From: an uncultured Oscillospiraceae bacterium
GTDB taxonomy: Bacteria; Bacillota; Clostridia; Oscillospirales; Oscillospiraceae
DNA length: 41,781 bases
Assembly: GCA_910585155.1 (NCBI GenBank)
Contig: CAJUEC010000022.1
Location: forward strand, 1-41,781
Direction of reading: 5' to 3'
Shown: piece after piece, positions 7,884 to 15,201 of the stretch
Position numbering within the stretch: the first letter of the stretch is position 1
Layout: every line of letters starts with the position of its first letter
The notes under the pieces: generated by a model
Told to the model about the DNA's origin: nothing
The model's input: the letters and a program-made list of their open reading frames with translations, nothing else
Database searches by the model: none
Translations under genes and position numbers: made by a program

Positions 7884-7896
7884 GTTGACGGCAGTG
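7876..7896 (-). repeat. Right terminal inverted repeat of the IS
   Basis: 21 bp, perfect inverse of 6489-6509. It contains the transposase stop codon (7881-7883) and is flanked outside by GGTATTGAT. Confidence 0.9.
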
Positions 7897-7974
7897 GGTA
7901 TTGATATGCGTTTGCCTGCGAAATCGTATTGCCAGGTATAAATTGCTTGTAAAATTTACTTGTTTTTTCAGTCT

Positions 7975-8379
7975 TTATTCTTTTGCGCATTTGCGCCGGC
8001 AATCATGAAAAATCCCCCCCAAAAGGGCCAGGCTGAATCTTGACACCAGCAGCCAGCCGGGGACGTGGAATGCTGGGGCCAGTGTGTCCAAGGTCAGCGG
8101 GAATTGCGGGAAGAACCCGCTGAGCGAAACGCTGATTGCCGGCGGCAAGGGCAGCACAGACAGCAAAACCACTGCCGCCGTCAGCACGGCCCCGCACCGC
8201 AGGGCTGTGTATTGCCGCTGGCTGACCGGAGTGGCCTGGGTCAACGGTTGGAGAAGGCGCTCCTCCTTCGAGAAGAAGAACGCCAGAAAAAGCAGCTCTC
8301 CCAGGCAGAGCAGGCGATTAGGCCATAAGTCAAAATGTATGCCGGGACAAGACCCGCCCTTGGTGTTGGAGCAAAGTTT
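7975..8379 (-). pseudogene. C-terminal remnant of a membrane protein
   Basis: An open minus-strand frame runs from just inside the response-regulator gene to 7975 with no good start codon (TTG at 8244 has no ribosome site). It encodes about 130 residues with three hydrophobic segments (near LLCLGELLFLAFFF, then VLTAAVVLLSVLPLPPAIS, then WLLVSRFSLALLGG). It ends in a basic tail. It looks like the tail of an integral membrane protein fused by deletion to the truncated regulator. The parent family is not identifiable. The 7906-7974 stretch between it and the IS is AT-rich with no gene. Confidence 0.4.
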
Positions 8380-8857
8380 TCAGCAATTCAAACTCTCTTT
8401 GGGTCAAATCGACAATCTGACCGGAAATGCAGACCTTATAGCCCTCCAGGTCTAAGGTCAAAGCCTTGTATGCAATCCGGTTGGAAAGGCTGTCCCTCAT
8501 TGTGCGGCGCAGCACGGCGTCAATCTTGCGGAGCAGGACCGGCATGGAAAAGGGCTTTGGAATGTAATCATCGATACGCAGGTCAAAACCTTTTAATTGG
8601 TCGTTCTCGCTGTCCAACGCGGTCAGCATCATAATGGGAATATCGGATTCTTCCCGAATGGCCCTGCATACGTCGTAACCATTTATGCGGGGGAGCAGGA
8701 TGTCCAGCAGAACTAAATCCACATTGGAGCTGCGGAATTGTTCAATGGCCTGCGCTCCATCGGCCGCGGGCACAACGTGATGACCCTCGTTTTTCAGATA
8801 ATTCTGCAAAAGCTCCCGGATGTTGTATTCATCCTCGACGACTAAAATGTTTGCCAT
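8330..8857 (-). pseudogene. OmpR-family response regulator, truncated in its DNA-binding domain
   Basis: 175 residues, where the family has about 225. The receiver domain (1-115) is complete: acidic pair E8/D9, phosphoacceptor D52, T79 and K101 (YIPKPF). The winged-helix domain starts at about 125 (LTLDLEGYKVCISGQ) but stops at GRVLSRHTF. The recognition helix and wing are therefore missing, and the protein should not bind DNA normally. The ATG at 8857 has GGTGAGGTGA upstream. No histidine kinase is next to it; a membrane-protein remnant follows in another frame. Together with the nearby IS this suggests a decayed two-component locus. Confidence 0.8.
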
Positions 8858-8878
8858 TTGATTCACCTCACCGATGCG

Positions 8879-8887
8879 ATTATAGCA
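8879..8887 (-). promoter_or_regulatory. Extended -10 promoter of the response regulator
   Basis: Minus strand: TGC then TATAAT (8879-8884), a perfect -10 with the TG extension, 22 nt before the start codon. No convincing -35 is visible. Confidence 0.5.
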
Positions 8888-8973
8888 GAGAATTGTGAAG
8901 TTTGTGTGGAGTTTCTGATGGAATTTACATTTCTCCGCGCCAAAGTGTTCGGCCTTGCCAGGCTGCGTTGACG

Positions 8974-9023
8974 AAAAAAGGCAGGAAAACACGCCGCACA
9001 CAGGTGCGGCGTGTTTTCCTGCC
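8974..9023 (-). terminator. Strong terminator of the HAD phosphatase gene
   Basis: A perfect 20-bp stem (8980-8999 with 9004-9023) closes a 4-nt ACAG loop. In the minus direction it is followed by CTTTTTT (8974-8980). It ends the murQ-PTS-HAD transcript about 75 bp past the HAD stop. Confidence 0.85.
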
Positions 9024-9099
9024 GTCTATCGGGTTGCAGCCAGATCAGGGGAAATATGTCGGAAATAAGGGCTGCCGCGTGATTTTGAAAGGGAGAGAA

Positions 9100-9927
9100 C
9101 TACAATACGTACTGCTCGATGGCCAGCGCCGCGCCGTCCTGGTCATAGGGGACGCTGACGGCGTCTGCCGCGGCCTGGACCTGGGGGGGCGCGTTCCCCA
9201 TGGCCACCCCCAGCCCCGCACAGCGCAGCATGGGGATGTCGTTGCCGCTGTCCCCCAGGGCCATGGTCTGGGCGGGGGCCACGTCCAGCAGGGCGCACAC
9301 CTCCAGCAGTCCGCCTGCCTTGGAGGCGTTCGGATGGCCGATCTCCACCGCCTGGGGCCCCGACCAGAACCAGGACAGGGGCAGCGCGTCCAGCAGCCGT
9401 GCCGTCTCCTCCCGGAGCCCGTCCGGGACGTAGGGCAGGTTTACCTTCTGCACCGGCGTGGCGGGGGCCAGGAAAGCCCGCAGGTCGTCCGTCTCGCGGC
9501 CGTAGCGGGCCAGCACCTCGGTGAGGTGGAAGTGGAGGGGGCCGTCAATCTGCCGCTGGCGGTCCCAGCCCGCCCGGGTGAGGTACAGCCCCTCCCCGGT
9601 GGACAGCTCGATGGGCAGGTCCAGGCTTTCCGTCCCCTCCAGCAGGGGGAGCAGGGCCTCCCGCCCCAGATAGTGGCCGGACAGCAGAGAGCCGCCGGCC
9701 AGGCGGCGGACCTCGCCGCCGTTGCTGAGCACCGCCAGCCCGGCCCACTCCGCCTCCGGGCGGACGGCGGGAGGCAGGAGGAAGAACTGCCGGCCAGTGA
9801 TGGGGACCACCGCCACACCCTTTTGGTGGGCGGCGGAGAGGGCGGCCTCCAGCCGGGGGGAGAAGGATTTGCGGTCGGGCTGGAGGGCGGTGCCGTCCAG
9901 GTCCATGGCAATCAGCCGGATTTCCAT
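9100..9927 (-). CDS. Cof-type HAD-IIB sugar phosphatase
   Basis: 275 residues. Motif I is DLDGT (residues 9-13, nucleophile D9, acid/base D11). Motif II lies near PITGR, and motif IV is GDSGND (about 225-230). A large C2-type cap lies between. The family dephosphorylates sugar phosphates and similar metabolites in the cytoplasm. ATG 9927 has AAAGGAG 8 nt upstream; a GTG three codons earlier abuts that site. It is the last gene of the minus-strand block after murQ and the PTS permease, so an overflow role on phosphosugars of that pathway is possible. Its specificity cannot be read from sequence. A terminator lies directly upstream, leaving little room for a separate promoter. Confidence 0.85.
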   Translation of the reverse strand: MEIRLIAMDLDGTALQPDRKSFSPRLEAALSAAHQKGVAVVPITGRQFFLLPPAVRPEAEWAGLAVLSNGGEVRRLAGGSLLSGHYLGREALLPLLEGTESLDLPIELSTGEGLYLTRAGWDRQRQIDGPLHFHLTEVLARYGRETDDLRAFLAPATPVQKVNLPYVPDGLREETARLLDALPLSWFWSGPQAVEIGHPNASKAGGLLEVCALLDVAPAQTMALGDSGNDIPMLRCAGLGVAMGNAPPQVQAAADAVSVPYDQDGAALAIEQYVL

Positions 9928-9950
9928 GGTGCACACTCCTTTCGATGCAG

Positions 9951-9987
9951 GAAAAGAGCGCGCCGGGCCGAGGTCCGGCGCGCTCTT
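9951..9987 (-). terminator. Terminator between the PTS permease and HAD genes
   Basis: 13-bp perfect stem AAGAGCGCGCCGG (9954-9966) with CCGGCGCGCTCTT (9975-9987), followed on the minus strand by TTTTC. It lies 14 bp past the PTS stop and about 10 bp before the HAD ribosome site. The HAD gene therefore probably depends on read-through or on a promoter inside the PTS gene. Confidence 0.7.
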
Positions 9988-10001
9988 GAGTAGAATGCCG
10001 A

Positions 10002-11462
10002 TTAGACGTTGGCCACTTCTTCGGGCTTGATGGCGAGGTTGGTGAACAGGAAGCCCATGATATAGCTGATCACCAGGCCGATGACGAAATACGCCACGCT
10101 CATCACCGCGCCGTTGGGGCCGGCGGTCATGACGAAGCAGCCCAGCAGGCCGGAGGGGCCCCAGGTGGTGGAGGCCACCTGCATCAGGTTGACGAAGGCG
10201 CCGCCGAAGCCCGCGCCCAGACCGGCGGTGAGGAAGGGCTTACCCATAGGCAGGGTGACGCCGTAGATCAGCGGCTCGCCCACGCCCAGGATGCCGGCGG
10301 GCAGCGCACCGGTGATGACGCTCTTCAGGCGGTTGTTGCCAACCTTCTTGCACTTGAGGTAGATGGCCAGGGCCGCGCCCACCTGGCCCGCGCCGGCCAT
10401 GGCCAGGGCGGGGTAGAGGTACACGGCGCTGAAGGTCTCCAGCTGCACGGAGTACAGGGCCACCAGGCCGTGGTGCATTCCCATGGCCACCATGGGCAGG
10501 AACAGGGCCGCGCCCAGATAGCCGCTGATGGCCCGGACAATGGGGGAGGTGCTCATGGCCACCAGGCCCACCAGCTTTACCAGGCCGGTGGAGATCAGGC
10601 CGGTGATGGGCATCACGATGAGGACGTAGGGCACCAGGGTGACAATGAGGGTGATCACGGGGGTGAACACGATGTCCAGGGCGTCGGGCATCTTGGAGCG
10701 GACGGCCCGCTCAATCTTGCACATGAACCACACGCCGATGACGGCGGCCAGCACGCCGCCGCGGCCGGCGCGGAGGATGGCGTCCAGGGGCTGAGTCTCG
10801 TTATACAGGCCAACCAGCTTGGAGATGGTGTCGATGCCCCCCAGGGTGGTGATCATGCCCAGCATGCCGCCCAGGATGGGGGTGCCGCCGAACTTCTCCG
10901 CCGCCCGGTAGCCCGCCCAGGCGGTGAGGTAGGTCATAAACGCGGTATTGATCAGCCCCAGGAAGGCGCAGATCATGGTGACGGCGGCGGGGGCGGGGCT
11001 GTCTGCCGTGCCGGGGAAGAGCTGGCCCAGCAGGGTGTTCAGGCCCGCGCACAGGCCGGCGGCGATGACGCCGGGGATGAGGGGGACGAAGATGTCGCCG
11101 AAGGTTTTGAGCATGGATTTGAGCTTATTTTCCTGCTGTCCGGCTTTCATGGCGGCCTTGTTGGCCTTCCAGTCGCCGCCCACGGCCATGTCGGCGCCGT
11201 CAGCGGCGGCGGGGATGCCCAGCTCCTTGCAGTAGTCGGAGCACTTGCGGCACTTGCCGGGGCCCACCACGACCTCGATATAGCCCACCCGGTCGTGGAC
11301 GATGCCCATCACGCCCTCCAGCCCCTTCAGGGCGGCCTCGTCGATGGCGCCGTCGTCCTTCACGTTGATGCGCAGGCGGGTCATGCAGTTGGTGGCGGTG
11401 ATCACGTTCTGCCTGCCGCCCACACCCTTCAGGATGCTCTGTACCAATTCCTGGATTGTCAT
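10002..11462 (-). CDS. murP: PTS EIIBC permease, MurP-like (MurNAc)
   Basis: 486 residues. The EIIB domain (1-90) carries the phosphorylated cysteine C26 in NCMTRLR. The EIIC domain (about 115-480) has around ten membrane segments and the conserved GVGEPLIYGVTLP motif. It lacks an EIIA domain, as MurP does, so EIIA-Glc-type phosphate must come from elsewhere. It would import N-acetylmuramic acid as the 6-phosphate. The assignment to MurNAc rests on the adjacent murQ and MurR-type regulator and on overall similarity to MurP. Sucrose- or trehalose-type EIIBC proteins look alike, so the substrate is inferred. The start has AGAGAGG upstream. A palindrome and a terminator separate it from murQ. 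Confidence 0.82.
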   Translation of the reverse strand: MTIQELVQSILKGVGGRQNVITATNCMTRLRINVKDDGAIDEAALKGLEGVMGIVHDRVGYIEVVVGPGKCRKCSDYCKELGIPAAADGADMAVGGDWKANKAAMKAGQQENKLKSMLKTFGDIFVPLIPGVIAAGLCAGLNTLLGQLFPGTADSPAPAAVTMICAFLGLINTAFMTYLTAWAGYRAAEKFGGTPILGGMLGMITTLGGIDTISKLVGLYNETQPLDAILRAGRGGVLAAVIGVWFMCKIERAVRSKMPDALDIVFTPVITLIVTLVPYVLIVMPITGLISTGLVKLVGLVAMSTSPIVRAISGYLGAALFLPMVAMGMHHGLVALYSVQLETFSAVYLYPALAMAGAGQVGAALAIYLKCKKVGNNRLKSVITGALPAGILGVGEPLIYGVTLPMGKPFLTAGLGAGFGGAFVNLMQVASTTWGPSGLLGCFVMTAGPNGAVMSVAYFVIGLVISYIMGFLFTNLAIKPEEVANV

Positions 11463-11513
11463 TTCTCTTACCTCTCTTTCGCTGCTGTTGTGGAATGGGA
11501 CGGGGATTTATGC

Positions 11514-11537
11514 GCGTCCCCTTGCGCAAGGGGACGC
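11514..11537. repeat. Perfect 24-bp palindrome between murQ and the PTS gene
   Basis: GCGTCCCCTTGC (11514-11525) is followed directly by its exact inverse GCAAGGGGACGC (11526-11537) with no spacer. A spacer-free palindrome is more like a protein-binding site or repetitive extragenic element than an RNA terminator. It abuts the hairpin at 11537-11560. Confidence 0.65.
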
Positions 11538-11560
11538 AAAAACGGCACATGCCGTTTTTG
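11537..11560. terminator. Bidirectional terminator between murQ and the PTS gene
   Basis: CAAAAACGGCA (11537-11547) pairs with TGCCGTTTTTG (11550-11560), giving a U-rich 3' arm on both strands. It lies 17 bp past the murQ stop, and would reduce PTS expression relative to murQ if it acts in the minus direction. Confidence 0.65.
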
Positions 11561-11577
11561 CCAGGGAATCAAAGGCT

Positions 11578-12474
11578 TTACCGAATGGCGTCTCGGACGT
11601 GGCCCTTGGCCTGCTCCAGGCGGGCGCGGGCCTCATCCGCGCCGCAGCCGGCCAGAATCATGGTGATGGCGGTTTTGACGCTGCCCCCGGCCAGGTCAAT
11701 GCTGTGCCGGGCCTCCTCCTGGGAGACGCCGGTGGCCTCGGTGACAATCTTCTCCGCCCGGCGGTGCAGCTTCTCATTGGTCTGCATCACGTCCACCATC
11801 AGGTTCTGGTAGACCTTGCCCACCCCCACCATGGTGGCGGTGGAGATCATGTTCAGGATCAGCTTTTGGGCGGTGCCCGCCTTCAGCCGGGTGGAGCCGG
11901 TGAGCACCTCGGGCCCCACCACCGCCTCCACGGCCAGCTCGGCGGCCTGTCCGATGGCGCAGCCCGCGTTGCAGGAGATGGCGGCGGTGTGGCAGCCCAC
12001 CTGCTTGGCGTAGTCCAGCGCCCCCAGCACGTAGGGGGTGCGGCCGCTGGCGGCGATGCCGATGACCAGGTCGTTTTTGGTGAGGCCCCGGGACTCCAGA
12101 TCCTCCCGGCCCAGCTCCCGGCTGTCCTCCGCGCCCTCCACGGCCTTCAGAAACGCCTGGTCGCCGCCGGCGATGAGGCCGATGATCACATCGTCACTGA
12201 CGCCGAAGGTGGGAGGGCACTCGGCGGCGTCCAGCACGCCCAGCCGTCCGCTGGTGCCCGCGCCCAGGTAAAAGACCCGGCCCCCGGCCTCAACGGATTG
12301 GATGGCCCACTCCACCACCCGGGCGATCTGGGGGAGGATGGGCTGGATGGCGGCGGGGACGTTGGCGTCCTCCCGGTTCATGGCGGTGACTACCTCCAGG
12401 GGGGTCATGGTATCCAGCTCCATGGTGCTGGGGTTGCGGGTCTCCGTGGTCATTTTGTCCAGATTCAGGCTCAT
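11578..12474 (-). CDS. murQ: N-acetylmuramic acid 6-phosphate etherase
   Basis: 298 residues, the same length as the E. coli enzyme. It cleaves the lactyl ether of MurNAc-6-P to give GlcNAc-6-P and D-lactate. This is the key step in recycling peptidoglycan sugars. The SIS fold shows the phosphosugar loop GAGTSGRLG (about 71-79) and the catalytic-type glutamate E85 in AAECPPTFG. A second conserved block VIGIAASGRTPYVLGAL follows. I chose ATG 12474 (AAAGGAG 9 nt upstream); 22 upstream in-frame codons precede the ribosome site. It is the first gene of the minus block with the PTS permease, divergent from the RpiR regulator, and has the promoter at 12598-12626. Confidence 0.95.
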   Translation of the reverse strand: MSLNLDKMTTETRNPSTMELDTMTPLEVVTAMNREDANVPAAIQPILPQIARVVEWAIQSVEAGGRVFYLGAGTSGRLGVLDAAECPPTFGVSDDVIIGLIAGGDQAFLKAVEGAEDSRELGREDLESRGLTKNDLVIGIAASGRTPYVLGALDYAKQVGCHTAAISCNAGCAIGQAAELAVEAVVGPEVLTGSTRLKAGTAQKLILNMISTATMVGVGKVYQNLMVDVMQTNEKLHRRAEKIVTEATGVSQEEARHSIDLAGGSVKTAITMILAGCGADEARARLEQAKGHVRDAIR

Positions 12475-12597
12475 TGTCCATTGCTCCTTTCCCGCGCCGG
12501 GGAGAGCCCGCCAGCGGGGCCTCCAAAACAGCTTGGGCAAAACGGGTAAAATGCAGGCCCGTGCCGGCGCTCAATTGTGCACTGTCACGTTTTTATC

Positions 12598-12626
12598 ATC
12601 CTAGCGCCAATTCAATTTCCTGTCAA
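12598..12626 (-). promoter_or_regulatory. Promoter of murQ
   Basis: Minus strand: TTGACA (12621-12626, perfect), a 17-bp spacer, TAGGAT (12598-12603, 4 of 6). A cre-like sequence TGAAAACGATGTGG (12632-12645 on the plus strand, 12 of 14 to the CcpA consensus) lies just upstream. Confidence 0.7.
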
Positions 12627-12718
12627 TTGCTTGAAAACGATGTGGAACTTTGTACCGGGAAGTAGGATATTTTCTCTGTGTTTGAGGGAAAATGATGAAA
12701 CAAGGAGAATGTATCACA

Positions 12719-12739
12719 GTGTAATTGTAGTAATTGCAC
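12719..12739. promoter_or_regulatory. Candidate MurR operator in the divergent region
   Basis: GTGTAATT (12719-12726) and AATTGCAC (12732-12739) form an inverted repeat with one mismatch around 5 nt. Related AATTG motifs occur near the murQ promoter (around 12572 and 12624). The region from 12475 to 13029 holds no gene, only the two divergent promoters and these motifs. Binding is inference. Confidence 0.35.
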
Positions 12740-12787
12740 AGATGCTGTCGAGTGCACACCAAAAATATGAAACTTCTGGAAATTTTC

Positions 12788-12816
12788 TTGACACAGCGCG
12801 GATTTCAGAGTATACT
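12788..12816 (+). promoter_or_regulatory. Promoter of the MurR/RpiR regulator
   Basis: TTGACA (12788-12793, perfect), a 17-bp spacer, TATACT (12811-12816, 5 of 6). The transcript would have a leader of about 205 nt before the regulator start. The leader includes a GC-rich palindrome (12987-13007, arms CGCGCCCGGG) just ahead of the ribosome site. Confidence 0.7.
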
Positions 12817-13029
12817 CAATGTAAGGAAAAGGAATTTTTTGATTATTGAATGAACGTCCAGGCTCCGTGTACCACCCCAAATGGCGGCATAGCGCCGCCC
12901 AGGCAGGCAGCACGGCGGCAGGGACGTTTGCTTTTTTAAGCGGAGGCTGCCGGGGAGGATGGGGAGGCCCCTGCCGGAGATTGACGCGCGCCCGGGGCCC
13001 GGGCGCGGGGTGGAGAGGAGAAAGAGAGC

Positions 13030-13896
13030 ATGAAAAGCGCGCTGCTGCGGCTGAGGGAGAGCCAGGATGCCATGAGCGCCACGGAACGGGCCGTCTCCGA
13101 TTACCTGCTCAGCCACCAGGGGGAGGCCATGGGGCTGAGCATCCACCAGCTGGCGGAAAAGACCTTTGCCTCCCCGTCCACCGTGATTCGGATGTGCCAG
13201 CGCATCGGCTTCGCGGGGTATAAGGAGTTCCGACAGGCGGTGACCTGCGAGGTGGCGGTGCGCCGGATGAACCGGGACCAGGAGCGCCGGGATATCACCC
13301 AGTCGGACAGCCTGGACGACATTGTGGACAAGGTGACCTACAAAAACATTATGTCCCTGGAGGACAGCAAAAATTTCATCGACACCGACACCCTTCAGCA
13401 CTGCGTGGATCTGCTGCGGGAATGCCGCACGGTGCTGCTGTTCGGGCTGGGGGCCTCCCTGTGCGCCGCGCGGGACCTGAACCTGAAGCTGCTGCGGCTG
13501 AACAAGCCCTGCGTGGTCAACGACGACTGGCACGCCCAGCTGCTCCAGGCGAAAAACGCCTCCAGCGAGGACCTGGCCATCGTGGTGTCCTACTCGGGGG
13601 AGACGGTGGAGGTGATCGAGTGCATGAAGGCCCTGCGGGAGCAGGGTACACCCATCATCGCCATTACCCGCCACGTGGCCTCCCCGGTGGCGGAGCTGTC
13701 CGACTACCGGCTGTATACCACGGACAACGAGGCCACCTTCCGCAGCGGGGCCATGTCCTCCCGCATCTCCCAGCTGAACATCATCGACATTCTGTTCACC
13801 GCCTATGCCAACAGTGAGTACGAGTACTGCCTGGGCCAGCTGTCCAGGACCCACATTGTCAAGCCCCCCACCGCCCACAAGCTGGGCAGTGCCTGA
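13030..13896 (+). CDS. MurR/RpiR-family regulator
   Basis: 288 residues. An N-terminal RpiR helix-turn-helix covers about 1-77 (HQLAEKTFASPSTVIRMCQRIGFAGYKEFR). A C-terminal SIS phosphosugar-binding domain covers about 125-260 (VLLFGLGASL, then VVSYSGETVEVIECMKAL). The family senses a sugar phosphate and controls neighbouring catabolic genes. In E. coli MurR represses murQP and responds to MurNAc-6-P. The divergent position next to murQ makes the same role likely here. ATG 13030 has GGAGAGGAG upstream. A strong terminator follows. Confidence 0.88.
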   Translation: MKSALLRLRESQDAMSATERAVSDYLLSHQGEAMGLSIHQLAEKTFASPSTVIRMCQRIGFAGYKEFRQAVTCEVAVRRMNRDQERRDITQSDSLDDIVDKVTYKNIMSLEDSKNFIDTDTLQHCVDLLRECRTVLLFGLGASLCAARDLNLKLLRLNKPCVVNDDWHAQLLQAKNASSEDLAIVVSYSGETVEVIECMKALREQGTPIIAITRHVASPVAELSDYRLYTTDNEATFRSGAMSSRISQLNIIDILFTAYANSEYEYCLGQLSRTHIVKPPTAHKLGSA

Positions 13897-13908
13897 CCGA
13901 GAAGCACA

Positions 13909-13948
13909 GCCGCCGGACGCCGCATTGCGGCGTCCGGCGGCTTCTTTT
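13909..13948 (+). terminator. Terminator of the RpiR regulator
   Basis: 15-bp stem (13909-13923 with 13927-13941; GCCGCCGGACGCCGC in the left arm), 3-nt loop, then TTCTTTT. Confidence 0.85.
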
Positions 13949-13982
13949 GTCGTATGGCCTGCGCGGCCCTCTGCGCCGGCGG

Positions 13983-14993
13983 TCAGCGGCGCTGGAAGCT
14001 GATGTAGCCGTAGTGGGGCTGGGCGTAGTCGGTGAGGCCGAAGGAATATCCCATCGCGGCCATGCTCCTGGCCTGGGAGGCCATGGAGCCAGAGCCGCTT
14101 CTGGCCGGGTCCACGGCCAGGTAGTTCCCGGCGCTGTCCCGGCCCACCACCACGATCCAGTGGTGCGGGCTGGAGGCGGAGTGTACGGCGGTTACGATGG
14201 GCAGGCCGTTGGCCAAAGCGGCGTCCACGGCGGCCTCCAGCTCCCGCAGGCTGCCCACATAGCTGTCCGTCTTGTAGGTGGTGCGGTACGCGTTGGCGTC
14301 GGAGCCGGTGTATACGTTCCCCTCCAGGCTCCGGCACAAAACGCCGCTGTGGATCATGCTTGTGGTGGAATAGCGGTTGCTCCCCAGCAGGAGGTTGACC
14401 GCCATGGCCGCCGAGGTGGCCTTGCAGGTGTTTCGGTCCTGCCGGATGAAGGACACCCGGCTCAGGTTGGCGGAGGTCAGCCCGCCGGGGGCGGCGGGAG
14501 AGGCGGAGCTGCCCGGCCTGAGCAGCCTGCCCTGGCGCAGCAGTTCCAGCAGGGCGGTGTTCTGGGCCGCCGAGCCGGAATAGTTTGAAATGCCGTTGGC
14601 GGCGGCGATCTTGGCCCGGCTGGCGTAGGACGGGTCGGCCCCCAGGGCATCCAGCGCGGCGGCGATGGAGGAGGAGGCGCCGGTATACGGAGGATAATAG
14701 GGGCTGTCGCCGGCCGCGGGGGCGGAGGGGTCGATGAGCACGCCCTGGCGCAGCAGCTCCAGCATCCGGGTGTTCTGGGCGGCGGTTCCGCGATAGCCGG
14801 CAATGCCGTTGGCGGCGGCGATCTTGGCCCGGTTGGCGTAGGACGGGTCGGCCCCCAGGGCGTCCAGCGCGGCGGCGATGGAGGTGCTTGCGCCGGTGTA
14901 TGGCGGGAAGTGGGAGGCCGCGCCGGCGGCAGTGGTGAGCGTGCAGAGCGTCAGGCACAGCGCCGCGGCCAGGGCGGCAAATCGTTTCGTCAT
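13983..14993 (-). CDS. Secreted C39-like cysteine peptidase with two tandem repeats
   Basis: 336 residues. A signal peptide covers 1-26 (basic start, hydrophobic core, AAGAAS site). Two near-identical repeats follow at about 30-88 and 101-159, each of the form PYTGAS-SIAAALDALGADPSY-RAKIAAANGI-YGTAAQNT-LLELLRQG. This repeat resembles C-terminal modules seen in Gram-positive cell-wall hydrolases and probably binds the wall. The C-terminal domain (about 178-336) is papain-like of the Peptidase_C39_2 kind. The likely nucleophile is C190 (NTCKATSAAM), with His277/278 (HHWIVVVG) and D295 (AVDP). ATG 14993 has GGAAGG upstream. It acts outside the cell, on peptide or wall substrates not known. A hairpin lies in its leader (15022-15054). 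Confidence 0.8.
   Translation of the reverse strand: MTKRFAALAAALCLTLCTLTTAAGAASHFPPYTGASTSIAAALDALGADPSYANRAKIAAANGIAGYRGTAAQNTRMLELLRQGVLIDPSAPAAGDSPYYPPYTGASSSIAAALDALGADPSYASRAKIAAANGISNYSGSAAQNTALLELLRQGRLLRPGSSASPAAPGGLTSANLSRVSFIRQDRNTCKATSAAMAVNLLLGSNRYSTTSMIHSGVLCRSLEGNVYTGSDANAYRTTYKTDSYVGSLRELEAAVDAALANGLPIVTAVHSASSPHHWIVVVGRDSAGNYLAVDPARSGSGSMASQARSMAAMGYSFGLTDYAQPHYGYISFQRR
14484..14910. repeat. Tandem 213-bp coding repeat
   Basis: Two copies offset by exactly 213 bp (71 codons) inside the peptidase gene, nearly identical at DNA level over about 100 bp (for example from 14589 and 14802). The high DNA identity suggests recent duplication or gene conversion. Boundaries are approximate. 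Confidence 0.7.
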
Positions 14994-15021
14994 GGTAAGG
15001 ACCTTCCTTTCTGTGTGTAGT

Positions 15022-15054
15022 GCGGGTGGAGGAACATGGAGTTCCTCCGCCCGC
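15022..15054. repeat. Long hairpin in the peptidase leader
   Basis: Arms 15022-15035 and 15041-15054 (GGAGGAAC against GTTCCTCC, plus GCGGG against CCCGC) with one mismatch and a 5-nt loop. It sits about 30 nt upstream of the peptidase start and might act in its mRNA. Confidence 0.45.
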
Positions 15055-15201
15055 AATTGTTTCATTCGTCCACAAAAAGCCGGTTCTTTACCTGTTTTAG
15101 AAAACTTTTCGCATGTAAATTTTGGCATTGGGAGGGGGAGCGGGCGGCGTCCCCCGAGCGGAGAGGGGCCGTGGGGCCCTCAAAAGGGCGTTCACGAGGG
15201 C

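Larger units (their letters stand above)
6489..7896 (+). mobile_element. Complete IS4-family insertion sequence, 1408 bp
   Basis: Bounded by perfect 21-bp inverted repeats (6489-6509 and 7876-7896) beginning CACTGCCGTCAACTTAAGG. The flanks are GGTATTAAT (6480-6488) and GGTATTGAT (7897-7905), a 9-bp target duplication with one mismatch. It contains a single intact transposase. Intact ends and frame suggest a fairly recent insertion. Confidence 0.9.
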
